A stretch of 64,000 bases of DNA from Maricaulis sp. (lineage in GTDB: Bacteria > Pseudomonadota > Alphaproteobacteria > Caulobacterales > Maricaulaceae): positions 1 through 64,000 of the forward strand of contig NZ_JADFAJ010000001.1 in NCBI RefSeq assembly GCF_015665295.1. Direction: 5' to 3'. Of this stretch, positions 1-8,245 are shown piece by piece (the first letter of the stretch is position 1; the number at the start of each line of letters is the position of its first letter). A model generated the notes under the pieces. That model was not told where the DNA came from. It saw only the letters and a list, made by a program, of their open reading frames with translations, and searched no databases. A program made the translations under genes and the position numbers.

Positions 1-283
1 CCCCGAAAAACGGACTGATGTCGCCCCAGAATGGCGAGATGTCGCCGTAGAAGGGATTGATATCCCCGCGGAACGGATTGATGTCTCCGAAGAAGGGATT
101 GATGTCTCCGAAGAAGGGATTGATGTCTCCGAAGAAGGGATTGATGTCCCCGAGATAAGGGTGAAGGAATGTGTTTCCAGTTCGGTCATTCCCGTCGGAC
201 TCTTGTGCGAATGCAGGCGTCATGACCCCGGTCAGGGACATGAGCGCGATCACCGCGGCTCCGGATTTCAAATACTGACGCAT
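1..283 (-). CDS. Secreted GDINPF heptad-repeat protein, 3' truncated by window edge
   Basis: ATG (complement of cat at 281-283) opens MRQYLKSGAAVIALMSLTGVMTPAFAQESDGNDRTGNTFLHPYLGDINPFFGDINPFFGDINPFFGDINPFRGDINPFYGDISPFWGDISPFFG, open to the window edge. Signal peptide with AFA-QE cleavage-like site followed by 7-aa repeats. Missing from ORF track because it is truncated. Confidence 0.85.
   Translation of the reverse strand, partial: MRQYLKSGAAVIALMSLTGVMTPAFAQESDGNDRTGNTFLHPYLGDINPFFGDINPFFGDINPFFGDINPFRGDINPFYGDISPFWGDISPFFG
5..151 (-). repeat. Seven 21-bp tandem repeats encoding GDI(N/S)PF(F/R/Y/W)
   Basis: Units read GG(G/A/C)GA(C/T)ATC(AAT/TCG/AGT)CC.TT.(TTC/CGC/TAC/TGG). Units 2 and 3 are identical at DNA level and unit 1 differs by 1 nt; array continues past position 1. 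Confidence 0.92.
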
Positions 284-492
284 GAGGACCCTCCCAGCCC
301 AATTTCATGCGACCAACATCCCCCCATTTCGTTTCGCCCCCCTCAACAGACGTTGTAAACAAACGCTTAATCGGGCCAGTGGTTAAGAATGGGTTTCCAC
401 CCGACGCCTCCCGGACATGCCCGCGCGGCACCGCCTGACCGAATTTCGCGCTTGCGTCGGGTTTTCAACTATTCCAGTTAGGCACCCTGGCC

Positions 493-569
<77 letters not shown>

Positions 570-620
570 TTTGCCGGACCATGTGGCGTCATGGCGTTGT
601 CGACCGGCCGTCGGCACCGC

Positions 621-1859
621 TCAGCCAACGACGCCCGGATGGAGGTCGCCCAGGACAAGTGAGCTGACACAGCGCAGCGGCAAGGATGCGCGATTGGAGG
701 CCTGCAAGGTTTTGCGCAAGGCGTCGGCCGTCAGCCAGGCTTGCCCGGAAGCAGCCGCATGGCCGGGATCGACCTGGACCACGCGATACCGCGTCTCGAC
801 CTTGTGGAAGCGTCCACCCTCTTCGGACTGCACGCACTCATGCAGAGTCTGGCCCTCGGTCGGGGCGAGAGTTCTTTCAACGCCCGAAACACTCGGCATG
901 GCCAATTCTCGCCCCGGAAAGCCGAACTCTTCCCCGAAGGTGACGAGATATTCGCGGCGGCTCCCTTCGCCCCGGACCGCCAGCTCGGCAACAAGCCGGT
1001 CTCTCAGATGCATCAATGGCTGGTACCAGTGATCGACTTCCCGGCCTCGCGATTTCACATCATGGAAAAGCACACTGCGACCACTGATGCGCGTGTCATG
1101 GATCCCGAACTCATCCACCTCCCAGTCCGACAGCGCCGCGATCGGGACCATCTCGCGATCACCCAATGTCGACGCCACAGGTCCCGGAATACGGATGGCC
1201 GAATCCGCCGCGTCAGCCTTGCCGGGCGTCCAGCTGCCCCACGGTATGGCCGCCAGCACGGCGCGGAGATCGGTGTTGATGATATGGTCCTGTCGGGCGG
1301 CGGCGCTCAGCACGTCCAGATCGACCCATATGAATGTTTCCGCTGTCGGGATCAGCGTATCGGCTTCCACCACGGACAGGGTTTTCTGCTTGAGATAGTA
1401 AAACTGGCCGAGGTCGAGCTGGGTACTGACAAAGCGCGGCGAGACCTGCGGCGCATAGGTGTGGAAGAGTTCATGATAGGCCGTGCGTCGTCCGCCATGC
1501 AGGCGCAGGTAATTGCCCGCAGTCGACTGGACAGTCGGCCCCAGATTCACGATCCGCGAATTCCCGGGCTCCACGCGCGCATGAACGAGAACCAGGAACC
1601 TGCCATCAGCGCGATGCACCACCACCCCGTTCAAGGCGCTCTGTGGCTGGTAGAACATCAGGTCTTCCTGGCCGGTCCTGTGATCTTTCAGGCCGACAAT
1701 ATGAAAGAAGCCGCCGGTATCATGCGTCAGCACGCCCGCGGTCATTGACCAGTGCTTCGCCGCTGAGGCGGGAATTGTCGCGAGACTGAAGGCCGAGGCC
1801 GCCTCGACTTCGTCCAGGAAGGCGACCAGCGTCTCCATGTCCTTGGCGAGGCGGGTCAT
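621..1859 (-). CDS. NDP-hexose 2,3-dehydratase family protein
   Basis: 412-aa ORF. Motifs such as 'NLGPTVQSTAGNYLRLHGGRRTAYHELF' and a second partial repeat half resemble the NDP-hexose 2,3-dehydratase family. Confidence 0.75.
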   Translation of the reverse strand: MTRLAKDMETLVAFLDEVEAASAFSLATIPASAAKHWSMTAGVLTHDTGGFFHIVGLKDHRTGQEDLMFYQPQSALNGVVVHRADGRFLVLVHARVEPGNSRIVNLGPTVQSTAGNYLRLHGGRRTAYHELFHTYAPQVSPRFVSTQLDLGQFYYLKQKTLSVVEADTLIPTAETFIWVDLDVLSAAARQDHIINTDLRAVLAAIPWGSWTPGKADAADSAIRIPGPVASTLGDREMVPIAALSDWEVDEFGIHDTRISGRSVLFHDVKSRGREVDHWYQPLMHLRDRLVAELAVRGEGSRREYLVTFGEEFGFPGRELAMPSVSGVERTLAPTEGQTLHECVQSEEGGRFHKVETRYRVVQVDPGHAAASGQAWLTADALRKTLQASNRASLPLRCVSSLVLGDLHPGVVG

Positions 1860-2740
1860 GCAGCCACCGCCTGCGAAATTGCGGCCAGGTCTCTGGCCTG
1901 CAATTGCAGGTGCGGACCCTCGGCCCGCCGGTCGAGCACTTCCAGCCGGAGCCCACCCAGATCACCCAGATAGTGCAGGTGACGAATGGGCGTGTCATTC
2001 GCATTGAGAACCACGCAGAAAGCCTCCGGCCTCATCCACAACATGTTCGCCACCTCGGCGCCGCGTATGGCCACGACCCCGCGACAGGCATTGAAGGCGC
2101 GCACCTGATCGAAAAAGCCGTGGGCACCCGGTTCGTAGATTTCTGCCGGAAGGCCGGCCGCGTCCAGCTTCGCCTTGGCCCAGTCCTGACCGGACAGTGA
2201 GCGCCGACCGATACCATAGCGCGCGATTTCGGCTGACCCGCCAGTACGATAGAAGTCAGGTTCGACAGAACGTTTCAGAAGCAGCACCTTATCGGCGTAA
2301 AGGTCCGCTGTGTCGTGGCTCGCAAGCGCGAGATCGACCACCTGGTCGCGGACCTCTGACAATCGGTGCAACGTGTCGCAACGAGATGAACCGCGCGAAG
2401 GCATCCGGTGGCCGTCCGGACCGAGGAAAATTGACAGGTCCCACCGGGGAACCCTGACCGCATCAACGGCCTCAAACCTCGGATCGGTCTTCACGGCGAT
2501 GTCAAAGGACAGGCCAAAAGCCTGAAAGATCTCATCCAGAACCACGTCCATGACGGGCCCGCAGGAACGAAGCAGATAGCGCGGCGGCTTGGTCGCGTGG
2601 ATGCGGCCGCGTCGGATCGTTCCGATCGCCGGCAGGACATAACCCAGCAGAAAATGAAAGTAATGCTCCGCCGACCCGGGCGTGCCGGGCTGGAATGCCA
2701 GCGGGATCACGTCCCGATCCCCTTGCCCTGCCCCATTCAT
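1856..2740 (-). CDS. Glycosyltransferase family 61 (DUF563-like) protein
   Basis: EHYFHFLLGYVLPAIG... and C-terminal VVAIRGAEVANMLWM, typical of GT61/DUF563. Start taken at MNGAGQGDRD; 4-bp overlap with the downstream gene. Confidence 0.65.
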   Translation of the reverse strand: MNGAGQGDRDVIPLAFQPGTPGSAEHYFHFLLGYVLPAIGTIRRGRIHATKPPRYLLRSCGPVMDVVLDEIFQAFGLSFDIAVKTDPRFEAVDAVRVPRWDLSIFLGPDGHRMPSRGSSRCDTLHRLSEVRDQVVDLALASHDTADLYADKVLLLKRSVEPDFYRTGGSAEIARYGIGRRSLSGQDWAKAKLDAAGLPAEIYEPGAHGFFDQVRAFNACRGVVAIRGAEVANMLWMRPEAFCVVLNANDTPIRHLHYLGDLGGLRLEVLDRRAEGPHLQLQARDLAAISQAVAA

Positions 2741-2873
2741 GGCCGCCCCCCTGTTTCGACGGGGCCTCGGCCCGCATGAGCGTGCGATGCGGACCATTCT
2801 TCCTGTTTCAACACCGGATACAAGACCGTTTTCCGGGTCAGACGGGCGATCGAAACCCGAAGCCCGAACCGCC

Positions 2874-3920
2874 TCAGCCCAGCGTCGCCATGTCGATCAC
2901 GAAGCGGTATTTCACATCACTTTTGAGCATGCGCTCATAGGCCTCGTTGATATCGGCCATGGCGATCATCTCGATGTCCGAATGAATGCCGTGCTCGGCG
3001 CAGAAATCGAGCATTTCCTGGGTCTCCGCGATACCGCCGATGGCGGAGCCGGCGATCGAGCGGCGCTTGGCCAGGAGGCGGCCGACCGAAGGGGACGGGT
3101 GGGCCTCATCCGGCACACCGACCAGGACCAGCGAGCCATTGACCTTCAGGCAATCGAGATAGGGATTGAGGTCGTGCGAGGCGGCGACCGTGTCGAGTAT
3201 GAAGTCGAGCGAGTAGCGCACCGCCTTCATCTGCTCGCGATCCTTCGAGATCACGACCTTTGAGGCGCCGAGCCGCTTGGCGTCCTCGACCTTGCCCGGC
3301 GAGGTGGTGAAGAGAACAACCTCCGCACCCATTGCCTTGGCCAGCTTGACCGCCATGTGGCCGAGTCCGCCGAGGCCGACCACGCCGACTGTCTGGCCCG
3401 GGCCCACCTTCCAGTGGCGCAGCGGTGAATAGGTCGTGATCCCGGCGCAAAGAAGCGGCGCCGCGCCGGCACGATCCAGCGTGTCCGGAATGCGCAGGAC
3501 GAAACTCTCTTTCACGGTCACACGCTGGGAATAGCCGCCGAAAGTGTGGCTGCCATCGGGCAGGCGTCCATTATAGGTGCCCGTCGCCCCGGTATCGCAA
3601 TATTGCTCCAGCCCCTCATGGCAGTGGCCACACTCGCCGCAACTGTCGACCAGACAGCCGACGCCGACCGTATCACCTGTCGTGAACTTCGTGACGGCAG
3701 TGCCGACCGCGGCGACCGTGCCGACAATCTCGTGCCCGGGGACGCAGGGATACATCGTGTTTTTCCAGTCATTGCGGGCCTGGTGGAGGTCGGAATGGCA
3801 GACGCCGCAATGGGTGATCTCGATCAGCACCTCATCCGGCCCCGGCTCGCGACGATCAAAGGAGATCGGAGCCAGGTCGGCGTCAGAAGACTGGGCGGCA
3901 TAGCCAAGGGATTGCGGCAT
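2874..3920 (-). CDS. Zinc-dependent NAD(P) alcohol dehydrogenase (YahK/CAD-like)
   Basis: GVCHSDLHQARNDW, GHEIVGTVAAVG, CGECGHCHEGLEQYC, VGVVGLGGLGHMAVKLAKAMGAEV. Start MPQSLGYAAQ. Confidence 0.9.
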   Translation of the reverse strand: MPQSLGYAAQSSDADLAPISFDRREPGPDEVLIEITHCGVCHSDLHQARNDWKNTMYPCVPGHEIVGTVAAVGTAVTKFTTGDTVGVGCLVDSCGECGHCHEGLEQYCDTGATGTYNGRLPDGSHTFGGYSQRVTVKESFVLRIPDTLDRAGAAPLLCAGITTYSPLRHWKVGPGQTVGVVGLGGLGHMAVKLAKAMGAEVVLFTTSPGKVEDAKRLGASKVVISKDREQMKAVRYSLDFILDTVAASHDLNPYLDCLKVNGSLVLVGVPDEAHPSPSVGRLLAKRRSIAGSAIGGIAETQEMLDFCAEHGIHSDIEMIAMADINEAYERMLKSDVKYRFVIDMATLG

Positions 3921-4022
3921 GGGTCGGCTCCGTTTCGATGTTGCGGTACGGAAGTCTAGGGCAGACACCGGGAAAGCCAAGGCCGGATGGCGGATCGGGC
4001 GCGGCCAGTCGGGCGCAGTCAG

Positions 4023-4814
4023 TCAGGCGCGTTCAGTCAGCGCGATGATCCCGGCCTGGCCACCGAACAGGCCATTCTGGCCCTGGTGGTGCGAACGCCG
4101 GGCGGAAAAAAGGCGCGCTTCGTCGGCATAGGTGCAGGCCCTTGACCGCCAGATCGACGCTTCGGCCAGCCCGGCCATGATCAGCTGTCGCCGGCAGGCT
4201 TCGCCGACATCAAGATGGGCACCACCCTCGGGATCCTTCGGTGAGACAATGCCTCCCGTGACGTCGAAAACCGCCTCGAACTGCGCCACGACCTCCGGCC
4301 CGACACGGTAATTCACAGCCGAAATCGACGGGCCAATCGCGGCCAGCACGTGTTCCGGGCGGCTGCCATAGGCGTCCGTCATCGCTTCGACAGTCGCGGC
4401 GACGATATTCTGCACCGTGCCGCGCCAGCCGGAATGGATCGCCGCGACAGCGCGATTGTCAGGGTCGAACAGCAGGATGGGGGTACAGTCGGCGGTCTGG
4501 CACACCAGGCCCAGCCCCGGCCGGTTGGTGATCAGCGCGTCGGCCTCGCCGGCTGGCTGGTCCCCCTTGGGCGGACCATCGACGCGACTCACGGCGCGGC
4601 CATGGACCTGGGTGGCAAAGACCAAGGCGTCCAGCCCCAGCGCCTTGCGAACGCGCTCACGATTGTCGGACACCCGCGCCGCTTCATCGCCGCGCGACCG
4701 GGTCAGGTTGAGCGAGGCATACGGGCCTTCGCTCGCACCACCCCTGCGCGTTGTGAAGGCATGGACGAGGCCGGGGCGCGCCAGCAGGTCTGTCTGGATG
4801 AACTCGAGCGTCAT
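4023..4814 (-). CDS. pgeF: Peptidoglycan editing factor / multicopper polyphenol oxidase family (YfiH)
   Basis: AFTTRRGGASEGPYASLNL, VHGRAVSRV, ADALITNRPGLGLVCQTADCTPILLFD, AAIHSGWRGTVQNI. Confidence 0.9.
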   Translation of the reverse strand: MTLEFIQTDLLARPGLVHAFTTRRGGASEGPYASLNLTRSRGDEAARVSDNRERVRKALGLDALVFATQVHGRAVSRVDGPPKGDQPAGEADALITNRPGLGLVCQTADCTPILLFDPDNRAVAAIHSGWRGTVQNIVAATVEAMTDAYGSRPEHVLAAIGPSISAVNYRVGPEVVAQFEAVFDVTGGIVSPKDPEGGAHLDVGEACRRQLIMAGLAEASIWRSRACTYADEARLFSARRSHHQGQNGLFGGQAGIIALTERA

Positions 4815-6247
4815 GGACGAAATCCTAACCGGTCGCGGCCGAGATCAAAGCCCTTTCCGGCGCCGCGGATGTCGGCAATCAAATCGTTGAAATGCGACCA
4901 GTCATCCTGTTCGGCGATCTGCCCCCAGCAGGCCTCGACCGTTTCGATGACCAGGCTGACCGGCTCGGCCCGCTGGAAGTGCGGATGGTCGAGGCGTTCC
5001 GGCCGGGCCGGGGCATGGGCGATGAGCGCCCGATGCCAGGCCTCAAAGGCCTCGCCGGAATAGGCCGGGGCCCGCGGTCCGGCCATCGCCCGCGCGGTCG
5101 ATGCTTCGCCGCCAAACCAGTCATGGAAAGGCGCCTCCCAGGTCAGTTTCGAGCTTTCCATGAAGGCCAGGAAGCTGCGCACCAGCAACTCGTCGGCGGC
5201 CTCGCCGGCCGAGGCGACGCCGAAACGGGTCAGGAAAGCGTCGAGCAGCGCCGTGCGATACAGTTCGGGGAAAGTATTGAGGGCGGCTTCCAGCGTCGGG
5301 CGCTCGCCGGTCACGGACAGGGCATTGGCCAGTTGCTGCAGCGCCCAGAACACCGCCTCGGGCTGACGGGCGAAACAATAGAGGCCCTGATGGTCGAAAT
5401 AGGCAGCGGTGAAGCCGGGCTCATAATGGGGCAGGAAGCGCCACGGCCCGTAATCGAAGCTTTCGCCGGTGAGATTGAGATTGTCGGTATTGAGCACGCC
5501 GTGCACGAATCCGGCCGCCATCCAGCTCGCCGCCAGGCGGGCGCTCTGCTCCGCCACAGCGGCAAGCAGCGCCGCCGGTGCATCCGGCGCGCCGGCGAGC
5601 TGCGGGTAATAGTGCTCGATCGCATGACCGATCAGCGTGTCGATCCGCGCCGCGGCGCCTTCAAAGGCATGCCGCTGGAACGTGCCAAAGCGGAGATGGG
5701 AATGACCGAGCCGGGTCAGAACGGCGGACCGCGTCGGAGACGGCTCATCATTGCGGGCCAGCTGTTCGCCGGTCTCGAAAACGCAAAAGGCCTTCGAGGT
5801 ATAGACACCCAGCGCTTCGAGCTTTTCAGCCGCGAGCACCTCTCGGACCGCCCCCTTGAGCGTCAGCCGGCCATCGCCACCGCGTGACCAGGGCGTCTGG
5901 CCCGAGCCCTTGGTCGCCAGATCGAGCAGGCGGTCCTTGTCATCACGAAGCTGGGCGAACAGGAATCCGCGTCCATCGCCGAGATCGGGATTGTAGGTGC
6001 GAAACTGGTGCCCGTGATACCGCATGGCGCGTGCACGCGGCTGGTTGTCCGGCAAGGGCTGGAAACGCTGGAAATGCGCCTCGCGGGCCGCGGGGTCGAG
6101 CCCGTCCAGACCGATCGCCGCATCCCAGCGATCATTCCAGAAGCGCAGCGTGGCGGCCGGGAAACCCGCCGGATCGACAGGGTCGGAGAACTCGTCGCCG
6201 AGGCGGGCAAAGACCGGGTCGGGGCGGTAGGTGTCTGGCAGGTTCAT
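4811..6247 (-). CDS. selO: SelO/YdiU family protein adenylyltransferase
   Basis: YHGHQFRTYNPDLGDGRGFLFAQ, DLATKGSGQTPWSRGGDGRLTLKGAVREVL, HGVLNTDNLNLTGESFDYGPWRFL. ATGA overlap with pgeF. Confidence 0.93.
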   Translation of the reverse strand: MNLPDTYRPDPVFARLGDEFSDPVDPAGFPAATLRFWNDRWDAAIGLDGLDPAAREAHFQRFQPLPDNQPRARAMRYHGHQFRTYNPDLGDGRGFLFAQLRDDKDRLLDLATKGSGQTPWSRGGDGRLTLKGAVREVLAAEKLEALGVYTSKAFCVFETGEQLARNDEPSPTRSAVLTRLGHSHLRFGTFQRHAFEGAAARIDTLIGHAIEHYYPQLAGAPDAPAALLAAVAEQSARLAASWMAAGFVHGVLNTDNLNLTGESFDYGPWRFLPHYEPGFTAAYFDHQGLYCFARQPEAVFWALQQLANALSVTGERPTLEAALNTFPELYRTALLDAFLTRFGVASAGEAADELLVRSFLAFMESSKLTWEAPFHDWFGGEASTARAMAGPRAPAYSGEAFEAWHRALIAHAPARPERLDHPHFQRAEPVSLVIETVEACWGQIAEQDDWSHFNDLIADIRGAGKGFDLGRDRLGFRP

Positions 6248-6285
6248 GGCAGGGAGCTAAGCGCGCCCGGCCCGATTTGCAAACC

Positions 6286-7209
6286 TCAGCCGCGCAGCGC
6301 ATCGCCCAGGATCACGGCGGTCTCGTCGACGATCGCCTTCGCGCCCGGCAATACCGCCGTCAGGTTGAAATAGGCGTGCGGCAACGCCTTGCCGAGTGTG
6401 AAGCCGACCGTGTTGCCGGCGGCAATCATCATGTCGCGATAGGCCTGGCCCTCATCCAGCAAGGGATCAAGTTCGGCGGCCACGATATGGGCCGGCGGCA
6501 ACCCGGCCAGATCGGGACTGAGCAGCGGCGAAACCGTCAGCTCCCGCGCCTGCTCGGGATCGGTCAGATAGGCCCGCACGATCTGGTCCAGCGTGAAGCT
6601 GGCCAGCAGGTGTCCCTCGAGGATTTTCGGCTTGGCCTTGCGGCGTTCGACCAGCTGCAAGAGCGGATAGATGAGGAGCTGGAAACAGATCCGGTCGCGG
6701 CGTGCCTGGGCAAGGATGGCGGCGAGCCCACCGCCGGCCGAGTCCCCGGCCACGGCGATCCTGTCCGGCACGGCCCCGACAATTCCGGCGCCGGGCCCGG
6801 CAAGCCAGTCAAAGGCCGCCATCGCATCATCGACTGCGGCCGGCCAGGGATGCTCGGGGGCCAGGCGATAATCAATCGCCAGCACCCGCATGCCCGACTT
6901 GGCCGCCAGCCGCCGGCACAGCCGGTCATGGCTTTCCAGATCGCCGACCACATAGCCGCCGCCATGGGTGAAGAAGGTGCAGGGTCCCGGCGCGTCGGCG
7001 CCGAGCGGGCGATAAAGCCGGGCCGGGATCTCGCCCTCGCCACCGGGCACGGTCAGATCGCGCACTTCGGCGAGATCGGGCGGACGCACATCCATGTGCG
7101 GCGCCGCCTTTGACAGCGCGTCGCGCATGCGCGGTGCGGCGCGCGCGGGTTCCAGAGGGTCTTGCAGACCGAATTTGGTGAAGGCCTCAGGCCAGGCGGG
7201 GGTATCCAT
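6286..7209 (-). CDS. Alpha/beta hydrolase (HSL-type esterase)
   Basis: FTHGGGYVVGDLESHDRLCRRLA, VAGDSAGGGLAA (GDSAG), EHPWPAAVDDA. Confidence 0.9.
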   Translation of the reverse strand: MDTPAWPEAFTKFGLQDPLEPARAAPRMRDALSKAAPHMDVRPPDLAEVRDLTVPGGEGEIPARLYRPLGADAPGPCTFFTHGGGYVVGDLESHDRLCRRLAAKSGMRVLAIDYRLAPEHPWPAAVDDAMAAFDWLAGPGAGIVGAVPDRIAVAGDSAGGGLAAILAQARRDRICFQLLIYPLLQLVERRKAKPKILEGHLLASFTLDQIVRAYLTDPEQARELTVSPLLSPDLAGLPPAHIVAAELDPLLDEGQAYRDMMIAAGNTVGFTLGKALPHAYFNLTAVLPGAKAIVDETAVILGDALRG

Positions 7210-7278
7210 ACCTGTCGGTTAACATGCCAGGGGCCGCGCGCAAACGCGGCAATTTCGTCCGCGCCTGACGGGCGGAGG

Positions 7279-7503
7279 CTAATGCAGCGTCACACCGCCA
7301 TCGCGATCGAGGCGTCCGGCGAGCGCATCTTCCATGACCGAGCGCAGGGCGCGCCAGGCATCGGCACTTTCCGGCAGCCCCTGGCCGTCCAGATCGCTGA
7401 CCGCCTCGTCGGCATAGCCAATGGCCTGTGCGCCGTGCAGATCGACCATGGTCCAGGCAATCTGGTGGATGTCTTGGGCGGTGATTTGCACATGCACGGT
7501 CAT
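7279..7503 (-). CDS. Small hypothetical protein (74 aa)
   Basis: MTVHVQITAQDIHQIAWTMVDLHGAQAIGYADEAVSDLDGQGLPESADAWRALRSVMEDALAGRLDRDGGVTLH. The track's longer N-terminus looks non-coding. Confidence 0.65.
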   Translation of the reverse strand: MTVHVQITAQDIHQIAWTMVDLHGAQAIGYADEAVSDLDGQGLPESADAWRALRSVMEDALAGRLDRDGGVTLH

Positions 7504-7663
7504 TCGGGGCTCCTGCCGGATGGATATCTTTCCATCAGGAAGAGCAAGCGGCAGGCCAGCCTGTGGCCAAAAATAAGCACACAATATCAATAGGTTGAGT
7601 TTTCCACAGACCGGCGCAGCCTGCCCTGCGGTCGAAATTGCCGAGTCGTTCCGTCCGGGTGGC

Positions 7664-8245
7664 TCAGCCGCGCTTGCGGCCCGGCGCGTAACCGCCACCC
7701 TCGAGATAGGCGATTTCCTCGGCCGTCGAGACCCGCCCCAGCGCATCATTGCGGTAGGGAAAGCGACCGAATTGGCGGATCACTTCGCGATGCTTCATCG
7801 CGTGATCACGGGTGCCGGTGCCGGAAAGGCGCTCGCCCGCCAGCCCGACGCAGAGATCCTGATCCTCGATCCGCTCGGAATGCATGAAGGGCATGTAGAC
7901 GAAAGCGCGCCGATCATCGGGGATGACCCAGTCATACCCCTGGTCGATCATCTGCACGGCCAGGTGCCGGGCAATCTTGTCATGGGCGAAGGCATGACCG
8001 GACCCGCGCCAGATATTGCGGGTCAGCTGGTCGAACTGGATGATCAGGGCGAAGGTGCCGAGCGCCGTATCTTCCCAGGGATGGCCACGCGCCCACCAGG
8101 TGCGGGCATTGTGCTCGACCGAGTCGGCAAACAGGCGGCGCACCCGGGCGTCAAAGGCCGGTGTTGCGGCATACCAGCGCTTGGGACCGGCGGTCTCGAA
8201 CCAGAAATCGAGCACATCATCAGCGGTTGGGTCAGCGATACTCAT
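7664..8245 (-). CDS. DUF924 family protein
   Basis: DVLDFWFE..., RLFADSVEH, LIIQFDQLTRNIWRGSGHAFAHDKIA, MPFMHSE, RFPYRNDALGRVSTAEE. Confidence 0.9.
   Translation of the reverse strand: MSIADPTADDVLDFWFETAGPKRWYAATPAFDARVRRLFADSVEHNARTWWARGHPWEDTALGTFALIIQFDQLTRNIWRGSGHAFAHDKIARHLAVQMIDQGYDWVIPDDRRAFVYMPFMHSERIEDQDLCVGLAGERLSGTGTRDHAMKHREVIRQFGRFPYRNDALGRVSTAEEIAYLEGGGYAPGRKRG

Noticed and set aside
5-151. Possible CRISPR or iteron array at the window start
   Set aside because: 21-bp units are contiguous, in frame with a signal-peptide ORF and vary mainly at codon third positions or at one aromatic codon; protein repeat.
362-385. Two TTAA half-sites upstream of the GDINPF gene as a CtrA box
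   Set aside because: Spacing is about 12 nt rather than 7; no full consensus.
741-1748. 335-aa + strand ORF
   Set aside because: Antisense to the NDP-hexose 2,3-dehydratase-like gene; no domain signature.
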